DNA of 64,000 nucleotides from Nemania diffusa. Its lineage: Eukaryota > Ascomycota > Sordariomycetes > Xylariales > Xylariaceae. Below, in pieces: positions 1 through 13,900 of the stretch (the first letter of the stretch is position 1; each line of letters opens with the position of its first letter). Under the pieces are notes generated by a model. The model had not been told where the DNA came from and made no database searches. It saw nothing but the letters and a program-made list of their open reading frames with translations. The stretch is from contig JBBPUQ010000004.1 of assembly GCA_038501195.1 (NCBI GenBank), positions 434,001 through 498,000 of the forward strand, in the 5' to 3' direction. The position numbers and the translations under genes are program-made.

Positions 1-136
1 CATGGTGCAGCAGTCATGCCAGCTACGATTAATGAGCCCGGGGGTGACAAACCGGGGGTATAAATAACAAGCTGCTCTAATACACCACATATTCACATCT
101 TCTCATGAAAATCACATATATCTCTTATCACCCCCC

Positions 137-1140
137 CTAATACGCCTTCCCAATCTCAGAGTAACCGACGACCCAGTCATTCCCTTGCAAACTACCCGCG
201 CTCCACCGACCCGTATCAACCGCTCCCAGGCCCCCATCACTCGCGCCCGGCCTCCTATCTTCACACGCGTGCCGCCCGCCGTGCCACAGCGCCATACCTC
301 CCGTCACCTGCCCCTCGCCAGCCCGCTCATCGGCCACGACGCGGACCACCCCGCGGTGCGCGCTCTGGTACGCGGCCACGGGCGGGTAGCTCCCGCCCGC
401 GAACGAGTCGGCCGAATCGAGCGCTGCTTCGATCTGGGGGGTCCCCGCCGCCGCCGCCGCTTGAGCTGGCCGAGGACGATCGCGAGGATGACGAGGAAGA
501 CCACGACCGAGACCACGATGGCCGCGATCACGAGGGCGGGTCTTGCGCTGCTGCTGCTGCGCCCTTCGCCGGATGGAGGGGCGGGTGGGAGAGGGGTGCC
601 CTTTGGTCGCGCTGTGGGGGCGCTGGGGGTGGGAGGTGGTGGTGAGGAGGGGGTCTGCGATAAGCTGGCTTGTGTTGGTCGTGTTGTGGCCTGGTTTCGT
701 GAAGAGGTCGGAGTGGTTGGGAGCGGTGGTGATGGTGGTGTGGGTGGTATGACGAGAGGGGGGATATTACCGCTCGTCGCGGAATATGGCGACGAGATAG
801 AGAGGGGGATGAATGGTTGGTTAGATGCAGACTCTCCTATGAGAGGGAATGGAGTACCCGAGACGGGTAGGGATCTCAAGTCCGTCTCTAATAGGCTTGT
901 AGGCGACGGGGTAGGGGTAGTCAGACACGGGCTAATGGATGAGGCTGATAGCCACGAGGCGGAAATAGACGGGGTCGGCGAGGATGATATTTCAGTAGGT
1001 GCAGTTTTTAGTAAAGGAGAGGATAGAGATAGGTCTAGGAATGCTGAGATAGCCGCCAAGGGGGTAGTTGTGGCTATTGTGCCGTTGAGAAACGACGTCC
1101 ACGTCGAGGTCAGATGAGGAAATGCTTGCGTGTCTACCAT
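137..1140 (-). pseudogene. Ser/Thr/Pro-rich single-pass membrane protein, apparently frameshifted
   Basis: The frame opened by the ATG at 1140 runs 278 codons to 304. Residues 1-200 are rich in Ser, Thr and Pro with no folded-domain motif that I recognise. Residues 202-224 (ALVIAAIVVSVVVFLVILAI...) are a clear membrane segment, followed by Lys and five Arg as a stop-transfer. After that the frame turns into Arg/Pro/Trp-rich text. The other minus frame is open from the same CGG tract (about 445) to a stop at 137 and reads more like protein (IEAALDSADSFAGG near its start, EIGKAY at its end). Joining them needs one extra base near the (CGG)5-A-C6 tract at about 436-452. A frameshift, natural or sequencing, is therefore likely. 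The shape resembles fungal cell-surface sensor or WSC/Mid2-like proteins, but no Cys-rich domain or signal peptide is visible, so I do not name it. The plus-strand frame at 185-1117 is taken as its shadow. Confidence 0.45.
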
Positions 1141-2900
1141 GTTGTCCCTTGTTTTATTTCATCGTCATAGACGTGCACGTGGCCTGTTCCTTGGAGAACC
1201 AGGAGCTCGTTGAGAAGCTATGTTTGCGTAATCCAGGTAGTATATTTCAAGGCGGTTATGCCACGCTCTTTACGTCGTCGCGGTGACGAGTGAGAAGCAC
1301 ACTGCATTGACAGGCTTAAGAGTATACTTAGGCCTATCGTCAACTCGAGTATGGATTCTCACTAGTAGATGTATTGGGTGTATTATGCTATGACCACAGC
1401 AAGCGAATACACGATCTCGCGCTGGATATACCCAAAGCTCTTGCGAGGGACTAGAGCGCTTTCGCGTACGCCCGCCTGCTGATGGCTGTCGAGTTGCTGT
1501 GACTGAAAGACCTTCTCGACTGAAATAGATCTAGTCACTTTACTGAGAAAATTAGTACAATTAGACAAATGTTAGAAGTGATATAGGTAAATACAAAGTA
1601 AAACTGCACATTACCAACATAGCCTCCCCGTTCATAGCCCTAAGCTCAGACATTCGAAAGTGGCGAGGGCTAGAATGGATGATTGTTCGCAGCATGGAGT
1701 ACTCGCTCTCGACGCTACATTGCCCTTTGGCCCCTAGGCTGGAACGTAGGTAATCACAAAGTCCCCCGATCATCGTTACTCAGCCTACTTCCGATTATCA
1801 GAAAAAAGCCGTCTGGTTATTTATTATACCGCTCCTTACTGGCCAACGGACGGACGGGTCAAATGGAAATAGTCTGTTGGTCGATGATCTCGACTAGGGG
1901 GTGCTATTTTGATATTGCAGTTTTGGGGTTCTTTCCACTAGCGGTGGGTTTATCGTTCTCGGCAGTATTCAATGTCGTCCAAAATTAGATGAAGTTGCAT
2001 AGGGGAGAAGCGGCACGGGGCAAGATGTAACCCTACCCTTCCTGGTAATGGGATTCGGCGGTCGCAGAGGGGATCGCTTTGATTTTGTATTGAACTTGAC
2101 GTTTCCGTTAAATGAATTAACGAGAGGTATAAATGTGTTATTATCTAGCTATGATCATCTGCAAGCGACTGTCTTAATATTTGGGACTCAGAAGTATGTT
2201 CCCGTGTCCCTTTCGTTGAGTCACTGATATTAACCAAGGTGTGTGTACAATCTCTTGGTTTTTATTTTGATTCAAATGCAGCCTACAACCGACTGTGGCA
2301 CAGTACACGCAACACACTAAGGATGCTCATAAAATACGGCAACTGGTTCTGTTAATACGATAGCCTCAAGCATCACTTAGTTAGGGAGTGGGATGCTCTT
2401 ATATTTCTAAGTGGGCAGCTCAAAAAACTTCAAACTCGGGAGGGTGGTATTGGTATATTGGCCACTTCCGTTCCATCTATGATCTCCCTCCTACCTACTA
2501 GTACCTCCCCAACATAGACACGAATTGAGCAATATCGGTATTACCGCTGTTTACATCAAACCGCCAATGAAATCAATGATGAGACTGGTGGTATCTAGTG
2601 ATTGCTTCCGGAGAACTGTGAAGGGTAAGGCCGCAAACTTCGAACAATACCTTTTACATTGGTTCCCTGCGCGGACCTGAGGCTTGAGTAATTAATTTTT
2701 GTATGGACTAGAATATCCTGCTCTTTTGAGTAGTGGGAGGCTACTTATATGATAACTATTCTAGTTGGGTATTATTCCCCGATGCGTGCTCTTTCAAAGT
2801 TTAAAGCTAGGTATATTTTATTATACCAAAGATAGTAATTAATGGAGAAAATAGGTGGTTTTATAGGCTTACTGGGCCTACTATACAACTTTTATACTAC
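1141..2900. other. Stretch without a supported gene
   Basis: Normal to slightly AT-rich DNA that falls off into the AT block after about 2700. The only open frames are 60-100 codons on both strands and have no recognisable domain. It may hold upstream sequence of the gene at 137-1140 and old degraded repeats. I see no RNA gene. Confidence 0.5.
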
Positions 2901-2949
2901 AACGTACACTTTTCGAAGCACAATTGTAGCGATTACAACATTGTTTTTA

Positions 2950-5900
2950 TATATATTAAGTTAAATAATTTGTTTAAATTGAAATTGCTGTATTATTAAA
3001 TAATATTAGTTTTTTTTTTAATAAATTATTTAATTATAATAGCTTTTGTATATTTTATAAAGTATAAAATATTTAAAAAAAGTTTTTTAATTAATTTATT
3101 TAAATTGATTTAAAATATAAAAAACTTAAATATTAAATTAACAAATTAGTTTTAAAACAAAATAAAAATAATTAAAAACAAAATAATTTTAAATATGCTA
3201 AAACTTAATAATATAAAAAAGTTTTTTTATTAATTTAAAAAAAAAGTATAAATTAATATAACAAATATTTTATTATTTATAAAAAAAAAAATTATATGCT
3301 GTAAATTTGTTTTATATTTAAAACGTTTAAAATATATAAAAAAAAATAAAAAAATAACTAATAATATAAAAATATAAATAAATATTATATTTGATATAGT
3401 TTAATAGTTTAAAAATAATATTTAAATTTTAAAAAATTTATAAATATTTTTTTATTGTTATAAAAATAGCAAAAAAGTTTTTTAATATTAATTTGAAATA
3501 TATATTAATAATATATAAAAATAAACTATATTTAATAAATTTAATTAAGTTTTAAATAAATAAATATATATTAATAATAATTTTTTAATTTTATATTAAC
3601 TATATAATTAAACAAATAATAATAATAGCTTTAATAATAAAGTTAAAAATATATAGTTTTAATATTAATTTATAAATATATTGTTTTATAATATATATAA
3701 TAATTTATAACTATTTATTTAAAAAATATTTATATATAATATAAATAATAAATTTGTTTATTTAATAAATATTTGAATTAATAATTTTATATAAAGTTTA
3801 TTTTATAATTAATTTTATAATAATTTAAATTTAAATATTTAATATTATATTTTATAGTATAAATTTTTAAATTAAATAAATTTTAAATTAAAAAGTTATT
3901 TTTTTAATATTAATGATTTATAAAATTATATATAATTAATTATTTAATAAATAAATTATTAATAGTTATAATAAAGTTTATAAAAAATAAAAATATTATT
4001 TTAAATAAAATAATTCGATTTATTTTTAAAACTTTAATTTAATATATTATATTTAAAAATATATATATAGTAAATATAGCTTAAAAATATATAAATTATT
4101 AGTTTATATTAAAAAAATATAAAATTTAATAATTGTTTTAAATATAAAAAATAGTTTAAATATAATAATTTAAGCTTTAAATTTTAATAAAAATAAAAGT
4201 TAGCTAATTATTACAACATTTTAAAATTATTTATTATTTATAATATAGTTTAAAATAAATATAGTTTTAATTTTTATAATATTTTTAAAAAAAAACTTAA
4301 AACTTAAAATATTTTTTTTTTTTTATATATTAAAAACTAAAAAAAAATGCTAAAATATTATTTAAATATTTTAAATAAATCAATAATAAATATTTTTTAA
4401 TATAAAATATAATTAAAATATAATTTATTATTAATATTAATAGTATTTTTAAATTTAAAATTAGTAAAAAAAAATTGTTAGTTTATTTTAAAATAAATAA
4501 TTAAAAATTTATATTTAAATCAAATATTTAAAATAAAAACAAAAATATTGCTATATAACTTTTTTTTTAGTTTAATATTTTAAAAAAATAATAATTAATA
4601 TAAAATATATTATTTGTTTTATTTTAATAATAAATTAATAAATAATTATATTTAAATCAAATATAATATATTTAAATATATTATAATATAAAATATATTT
4701 AATTTAATATAAAAAATTAACTAAAGTATATATTTAGTTAAAAAAAACTTAAAAAATATATTTTAAATTATTTTAATAATAGAATTATAATATTAATTGT
4801 TTAGTTTTTTATAAAAAAACTGCTATTTTTATAAAAATTATTTATTATTTAATTTTTATATAGCTTTTTTTTATTTAATATATTTATAAAAAGTTTTTAT
4901 TAAATATTTAAATTATTATTAAATATAAAATATTTTATATATTATTTAAACAATTTTATATTTATATTTTTAATAATAAAATAAAATAAAATATTTAAAA
5001 TATATTAAATTTATAATTAATTAATAAATGTTTTAAGTTTAATTTAAAACTGAAAAAAAAATAGCAAAAAAATATATTTAAATTTTTTAAAAATTAAAAT
5101 TAATATAATATTAATAAAAACTTAATTTTTTAAATAAAAAATAATAAAAACTTTTTAATTAATTAATAAAATAATTTAAAAAATAATAATATTATATTAT
5201 AAAATTAAATATATTATAAAATATTTAAATTTTTATTTTATAATAGTTTTAATTAATAAAAAATTTTTAATAAATTTTTAAATTATATTAAAATTATATA
5301 GTTATATATTATTTTATTTTTTATTTATAAATATAATATTTAATTTTAATTAATAATATAATTTATTTAATAAGTTTAATAAAATATATTTATTTTTTAA
5401 TATTAAAAAACTATTAATATATTTATTTATAAATATATCAAATATAAATATTAATAATTTTTAATATAAAAAAAGCTTATTAAATAAAAATTAATATTTA
5501 TATTTTTTTATTTTAAAAAAATAAACTTATAGTTATATTTAAATAATAAAAAAAAAAACTGTTATATATAAATATAATTAAAATTATAACTATTAAAATA
5601 GTTTTTTAATATTAATATAACTATTAAATTTTAAATATAATTATTATATATATTAATAATATAATAGCAAAAGTTAATTTAATTAATATATTAATATATA
5701 ATTTGTTATTATTATAAATATTATATAATATATTAATAATAGCAGCTAATTAAAATATTTATTTTTAAATTTATTAAATAATTTTTGCTAATAATAATTT
5801 AATAAATATTTTTTTATATTTTAATATTAAAATAATAACTAATATATATTTAAACTAGTAAAATGTTTTATAAAATATTTAATAAAATATTTTTAAATAT

Positions 5901-7650
5901 AAATAACTTATTTTATTAAAAATAAAAACTATATATAATTATTATAAACTAATATAATAAAATTAATTTATTAAATATATAAATTAGCTATAAAATATTT
6001 TAAAAATTAATATTTAAAATAAAACATTATATTATAATTAATATAAAAAAAAGTTTTAGTTTAATATATATTTAATAAAATATATAATTATATATAAAAT
6101 AAAGTTTAAAATTTAATGTTAATATTATATTTTTTAATTTTTTAATTAATTTATATAAATTTATATTTTAATATTATAATATTTAAAAACTTTTATATTT
6201 AATAGCTAGTTTAAAATATTATTTATTTATTTTTATATTTAAACTATAATTTTAAAAAATAGCTAATTTTATTAAAATTACTAAAATAATTAATTAATAA
6301 TAAAACAATATATAAAAAAATATATATATAATATATAAATTATTAATATAATATTTATATTAATATAATATAGCTTTTTATATTTTAAAAAAATAATATA
6401 TATAAATAAAAAAACTATTAATAGTTATAAATTTAAAACTATTAAATTAATAAAAAATTATATATAACTTTTAGTTTTAAAAAATTATTTTTGTTTATTT
6501 TTTTATATTAATAAAATAAATAAAAATTAAACTAATATAAATATTATAATTAAAATAATCAAAAGTTTTATATATTTAATATATTATATAAATAAATTAT
6601 TTAATTAAAATAATAATTTAAATTATATATTAAATAATATATTTTTATTTTAATTTTATATAAATATTTTTTTAAAATATAAAACATTAATTATATTATA
6701 AAATTAGTTTATAAATTTAAAAATTTTTTATAATATATATATAAAATATAATTTTAAAAAAAATACTATATAATATATATATAATATAAAAATATTAAAA
6801 ATAAAAATTAAACTTTTAAAACATTAGTTTTTAAATATAGTTTAATAATATTATAAAGTTTTATTTTTAAATTTATTATAACTATAAAAATAATTTATAT
6901 TAAATATAAATATTTAATTTAAATATATAAATAATAATTAATTAAATTAATTAAAATGTTTTTTTTTAAATTAATTAAACTTATTTTAATTAAAATAATT
7001 TAATAAATTATAAAAATTATATAATTAATATATTTATAACTATAATATAAACCTTTATTATATATAAAAAATTAATTTAAAAAAAAACTTATTAAATTAA
7101 TAAAAATATAATTAAATTAAATATAATTTAATAAATTAATTAAATTATATAATTTATTTTTATATAAAAATAAACTTAAAAAAGCAAATTTTTTAAATTA
7201 AATTAAAATATTACTATTAAATTTATTAAAGCTTAAATTTATTAGTTATAATTTAATAAATTAAAAAAATTTTATTTTTAGCAGTTTTATAATTATAAAA
7301 TAGTTTATATTAAATATAAAAAATTAATTTAAAATTAAAAAAATATTTATTTATTTATATTAAATAATTTAATTATAAATTATAATTTAATAAATTAAAA
7401 ATAATTTAAATATATATTATAATTTTTTTAAATATTAATTTTATAAATTAAAATAAATATATTTATATTATATAAAATTTAAACTTTATTATTAAAAATA
7501 AATAAAGTTTTAATAATAATATTATTAAAAAAACTATTAAAATATATAATATAAATAATATATTAAAATATTTTTATTAAAATTTTATAAATTATTAATA
7601 ATAAATTTATAAAATATAAAAAAAATATAAAAAATATATAAAATATTAAA
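2950..7650. repeat. AT-rich repeat remains, not resolved
   Basis: Fully RIP-degraded sequence to the left of the first resolved LTR. I found no matching copy elsewhere in the window and no terminal repeats, so its class is unknown. It is probably older transposon sequence into which the 7651-22714 element inserted. Confidence 0.5.
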
Positions 7651-7909
7651 TTGGCTATATATATATAATAATATATATAAATTATATATAAACAAAATAT
7701 AAAGCTAGTTATACTATATTTATATTAATAATTAATTTTAAAAAAAGTTTTTTTATATAGTTAAAGATTTTATTATAAATAAAATTTTTACTAGCATATA
7801 AAATAAATATTTATTTATATAACTATATATTTGTTTATATAACTACAATATAAATATTATATTATATAAACTATAATATATAGTTATAACTAATATTAAT
7901 ATTTTAATA
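7651..7909. repeat. Left LTR of the 7651-22714 element
   Basis: About 259 bp, repeated in the same direction at 22457-22714. Shared stretches include the segment around ATAAACAAAATATAAA and the TATAGTT/ATAACT part near the end. It has lost more C and G than its right partner. Confidence 0.75.
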
Positions 7910-8409
7910 CTAGCTTTTTTTTTTTTAGTTATAACTAAATATTATATAAAAGCAAAAAAATAAAAAATAAAAAAGCAACATACTTTGTAGTAATTTAATT
8001 TTATTATATAATAAATTAATTATTTTATAGCTATATATAAATAGTATAGCTTAATTATTTGCTATATTAAATTAGTTTATATATTATACAATATTTTTAA
8101 TTAGTTAAAATAGCAAATTATTATTTATTAAATTATTAATTATAATTAATTTATTAAAAATGATTTTTTTATATAATAATAAAGTTTATAATAAATTATT
8201 AATAGTTAATTTAATAAACTTTATATAATTAATTAATTAATAATTATTTATTAATTTATTTATTTAATAAATAATTATTATATAAAAAAAAAAAAATATT
8301 AAATATTATATAAAAAAAATAAATAATATTAGTTAAAATATTAGCTTATATAGTATAAAATTTTAAATATAAATATTTAGCTAATTTTTATTTGTTTTTT
8401 TTTTATATA

Positions 8410-8442
8410 TTTATTTATTTGTTTATTTATTTATTTATATAT

Positions 8443-8503
<61 letters not shown>

Positions 8504-8525
8504 TTATTTATTTATATATATATTT
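8410..8525. repeat. TA/TTTA microsatellite
   Basis: TTTA units run into an almost unbroken (TA)n tract at about 8437-8492 and back into TTTA units. It lies inside the 7651-22714 element. Confidence 0.85.
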
Positions 8526-9322
8526 TATACAATAGTAGTAGCAATAATATAATAGCTACTATTTGTTTTTATTTTATATTTACTTTTTTAAACAATATAT
8601 TATAGTTTTAAAACTTTATTTGAATTAAAAATAATAATACAGTAAAAATATACAGCTTTTTAATTAAAAACTAAGTTTATTAAACTTTTATATAGTTGTT
8701 TTATATAAATATACATTTATTTTTATATAAATAAATTTTTTTATATATTTTTAGTTAATATATTTAATTATATAATAAGTTAAAAAAAATATTGTTTATA
8801 TTATTTTTTTTATTAATATTTTTTTTAAGTATTAGTTTTAGATATTTTTATAAATATTTAAATAAAGCTTATATATTAAAAAAAGTATTTTTAAACTTTT
8901 TTAGTTCAAAGTTAAAGTTTAATTATATTGCTTTATATTAACAGTTTTTAAAATAATTCTTAATACTATATTAATATACTGTTTATTAAATATTATTAAG
9001 TTTTTAATTTTTAAAAAAGTATATATAATATATATATTTAATATTTATATAGTATTTGTTGTTTTTAGTATAACTTATAAAAACGAAAAAAAAAAAAAAA
9101 AAAAAAAAGAAAATTTAGTTTTGCTTTACTTTTTATATAATAACTAAAAAATAACAAATTTAATTTTTTAGTTTTTTTTAACAATGTTTTTTTTATATAT
9201 ATTATATAAATATTTTTTGTATATATATATATTAAAATGTTTTATATTATATATAAATTATTAAATATATATATATTTTTTGATTTTTTTTTAAATATAA
9301 AGGTTTGTTATATATATATTTA

Positions 9323-9522
9323 TTAGTTAACTTAAAATAAAAATATATTATATATATATATATTAGTTAATATATAATAAATATATATTATATATATATA
9401 TAATTATTAATATATAGTAAAAATATATTATATATATATATAGCTGTTAATATAAAGTAAAAATATATTGTATATATATATAGCTATTGATATAAAATAA
9501 AACTGTATTATATATAAATAGT
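9323..9522. repeat. 40-bp minisatellite, five units
   Basis: Units start at 9323, 9363, 9403, 9443 and 9483, a period of exactly 40 bp. Each opens with a variant of TTAGTTAA/GCTGTTAA, continues through an A-rich part and ends in a TA run. The last two units keep more G and C (GCTGTTAA, GCTATTGA) than the first ones. It lies inside the 7651-22714 element. Confidence 0.8.
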
Positions 9523-9599
9523 TCTAAATATATATAACAAAAAAAAAAAGAAAAATCAATATAGTTTTAAATTTATAATTAATATAAACTTAAAGTTAT

Positions 9600-10015
9600 A
9601 TATACTTTAATTAAAAATTAAATTTAAAATATATAGTAAATATTATATATATTATTACTATATTATTAAAACTTGTTTATTAAAAGTAAATTTTTTATAA
9701 TATTTAAATATATATTTTTTTATATAAAAAAAAAAGCAGCTTTTATTTAAAAGTTGTTTTATATTATATAAAAATAAAATATTATATAAAAAAAAACTAT
9801 ATTTAAAATATATTATTTATAATAGTTTATTTTAAATATATATTTTAGTTAAAAATCGAATTTAAAATATATAAAAAAAGTTGTATATATTATTATTATA
9901 TTATTAAAACTTGTTTGTTAAAAATAAATCTTTTATAATGTTTTAAATATATGTTTTTTTATATAAAAAAAAAGCAGTTTTTATATAATAGTTGTTTTTT
10001 TATTATATATTTGTT
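9600..10015. repeat. Tandem duplication, period about 238 bp
   Basis: About 175 bp at 9600-9775 recurs at 9838-10015. Anchors are TATTATTAAAACTTGTTT at 9661 and 9899, and an A-run followed by AGCAG and T-rich sequence at about 9733 and 9970. Differences are mostly G/A and C/T. Confidence 0.7.
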
Positions 10016-10680
10016 TTTATTTTATTTATTAATAAATATTAAAGTTTCAAATATTTAGTTTAGTTTTTGTTTTATAAATATATTAATAAAATTGTTAATA
10101 TTATTTATTTATTATATTTTAAAGATTTTTTTTTTTTTATATAATTTATAAAATAATATAATATTAATTATAAACTGTTTTTTTTATGTTATTTTAAGTT
10201 TAATTAAATAGTTATATAAAAATTTTAAGTTTAAATATAAAACTGCTAAAATTGAAATAATTTTTAATATAGTTAAAATTTTTTAAATTGTTATATATAA
10301 AACAATTATATTGTTAAAACTATTAACTATATTATATAGTTTATTTATAAATATATTATAAATAACTTTTTTATATTTGTTTAAGTTTTAATATATAATA
10401 TTATTAGTAATTTTAAAATTTGAATTATTTTTTATATATTATTTTATTATTAATATAATAATAAATTTAAATTATAAAGTTATATTTATATTATTTATAA
10501 ATAATTTATTAATAAATATAAACAATTTTATATAATTTAAATTTAATAATATAAAAATTAATTTATAATTAAAATTATTTATTTACTATTAAATTTTTTA
10601 ATTTAAATTTTTAATATTATTTAATTAAAAGTTAATTATTTATATAATTATTAATAAATTATATATAGTTTTTAATTAAT

Positions 10681-10990
10681 TATAATAAGTATAATATTAG
10701 CAATAAGTTCAAAAACTAAATAATATTATATATTTTAAAAAAAAAACTAAAGTTAAAAAAACTAAAAAATAAATTTAATTTTTTTAGTTAAATTGACATA
10801 TTTATATAAATACTTTTTTATTTATTATTTTTACTTTTTTATATTTATTATTTTATTTAACTTTTAATAAATTTATTGTTTTAAATAAACAATAAAATTT
10901 ATTTAGCTATTTTAGCTATTTATTAGCTATATTATATATATTAATTATTTTTAAAATTTATTTATTCAAATATAAATATAGTTTATAATA
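10681..10990. repeat. Left LTR of the 10681-17779 element
   Basis: 310 bp, same direction as 17470-17779. It shares the landmark AGCTATTTTAGCTATTTATT region. It has fewer remaining C and G than the right copy, for example TTTATTATTTTTAC here against TTTACTACTTCTAC there. Confidence 0.85.
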
Positions 10991-13900
10991 ATTTTTTTTA
11001 TATAAAAAAAACTTAATTTAAATTTTTGTTATAATAAATATTTAAATTATAAGTTTTTTATAAATTAATATTTTTAAACAGTAAAAAAATATTTTTAATA
11101 TATATAATTAGTTTATATATAAAAATTTTTAATTTTTGTTATTTTTTTATTATATTAATAATTAATTTGATAAAATTATTGTTTTTTATATAATATTATA
11201 TATATATTTATAAACTTTTTTATTTTTTATATATGTAATATTTTTTTTTTATATCAACTTTATTATTGTTAAAATATTTTTTTATAAATGTTTTTTTTTA
11301 TGTTGTTTTTTTTTATTTTAGTAACTTTATTAAAAAACTTTTTATATTAAAGTTTTAATTATAAAATTTTTATATATATATTAAAAAATTTTTTAAAATA
11401 TTTATTAAATATTATTAATTGTTATAATTTTATTTTTTTTAAACTATTTTATAATAAAATTTATTTAACTTAATATATAATAACAAGATTTTTTTAATTT
11501 TTTATTTTTTTTTGTTATATTTAAAGTTTATAACTTTTTTTTTTAAATATTTGAAATTTTGCTTTAAAAATAAGTTTTTTAAATATTTATATAATTAATT
11601 TATATAAAACTATTAAAATCTTTTTTAAAAATCTAATAAATAAAATTTAAAAATATTTTTACTATTATTATTAATAATTTTAAAATATATTTTTATTATT
11701 AAATAGTTTAATTTATTATTAAATCGATTAGTTTATTTTTTTTTTTTTTATAAAATATATATTTAACTTTTTATTAAAAAGTTTAAATTTTATTAATATT
11801 TATTAATTTAATTAATTATTTTTTATTAAACTTAAAACATTTGCTATTTTATTACTATTATATATTTATATATTTTAATTATAAAACTTTATACTTTTTT
11901 ATAATTTAGTTTTTTTTTTATTAATTTAAATATTAATTTTTTTATTTTAGCTTTTTAATTAAACATTATTTTTATAGCTTAATTAACTAATATTTTATAT
12001 AAAAATAAGCTTTTTAATAATTTATATAATAAAAATGTTTATATTATATTTAATATTAGCAATATTTTAAACTAGTTTTTTTAAAAATAATTAATAAAAA
12101 GCTATAATTTTTAATTTATTTATTAATATATAATTTTTACTTATTTAATAGTTTATTTATAACTAAAAAAAAAAAATTCAGTTTTATTTTATAAATTTAA
12201 AATAGTTTATTTATAAATTTAGTTATAAATTAAAAATTACAATTGTTAATAAAGCTTTTTAATTAATTATATATTTTATATAATTTATTATAATATATTT
12301 TTATAATTTATTTTATAGTTATTATATTTTTACAAACTATAGTTTATATAAGTTTAAATAGTTTATTAATTATATAAAAAGTTATATTGTTTTTATTGTT
12401 ATTAAAAAAAAAATATTTAAAATTTATTATTATATATTACTATATATAGTTTAATATATTTAAAAATTTTAATTTTTTTAATATTTTATTTTTTAAAACT
12501 TTAGCTATTTTATATAAACAATTTATTATATATTAATTTATTTTTTTATAAACTTTAAATTATTAATATTTTTAAATTATTAAAACTTTTGTTTTATTTT
12601 TTTTTAAATATATTATAACTAATTAAATATATATTTTTTTAATTAATTTAATATATAAATAATTAATATTTAATATTATTAAATATTTTTTATATAATAT
12701 TAAATTATTTAATATTATTTAATTTAAATTTTAATTAATATAAATTTTTTTTTTATATTTAATTAAACTTTTATTAGTTTTATTAGCTTTTAAAATTAAA
12801 TTAATTAATAATATTTTAAAAATTAACAAAAATATAATATTATTTTTTAATATATATATTATTATAAATTTTTATAAAGTTTTATTAAAAAAAGTTATTA
12901 GTTTAAATAAAGCTATTATTTTTTGTTTGTTTTTTTTTTTTTTATATTTTTATACTTTTTAAAAGTTTTAAAAAAATATTAGCAATAATATTTTTTAAAC
13001 TTAAATAATATATAATTACAAAATAATAATAATTTATAAATTTTATTTATTTTATTTACTAAAAATTTAATACTTTTTTTATACTAAAATATTTTAAAAC
13101 TATATAATTTATTAAAACTATAAAAAAATATTATATATTTATAAATTCTGCTTTTTAATATAAAAACTTTTTTATAATTGCTAATATTTTTTTATTATAT
13201 ATTTTATAATTAAGTTTTATATTATAAAATATTTTTAAAAAAAAAATTACTAGCTTTTATAAATTTTTTAAACTATTTTTTTAAAATAATATATTTAATA
13301 TTATACTGTTAAAAAAATCAGTTTTTATTATAGTTTTAATATTATAAAAAAAGTAATATAAAATAGATATATTTGTTAAAGCTATTTATAAAGTTTTAAA
13401 TATTTTTTAATATTTTAAAATTTATTAAAACATTATATTAATATATATAAAATTAATAAACAGTTTTATAATTTATTTATATTTTTTTATAAATTTTTTA
13501 TAAAAGTTATAAAAACTTAAAAATAATTATATTTTTTTAAAATATACTTTTTTTTTTTTATTATAAAATAAATTTTAGTAATATATAATTTTTATTTTAT
13601 TAAAATCAACTTTTATTTTATATATTTTTATAATAAATTTTAAAAACTTAGTTTTTATTATATAAAATTTATATTTTTTAAAATTAGTTTATAATTTAAT
13701 TTTTTTTAAATAAACTAATATTTTATTAATATAATATTTATATTTTAATTTATTATTAAAATAAATTAATATATTATTAATATATATTATATAAAAAATA
13801 TTTAAATAATTTTTTAATATATTATTTATATAGCGCTAAAATATTATAAATTTATTTATTAATTTAAATAAAAATATTTTAAACTAATAAACTTTATACT

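Noticed and set aside
185..1117. 310-codon plus-strand frame
   Set aside because: Opposite the membrane-protein frame, Gly/Arg-rich without domains; the minus strand has a clear membrane segment and stop-transfer.
2025..2040. Interstitial telomere-like TAACCCTACCC
   Set aside because: Less than two units; expected by chance.
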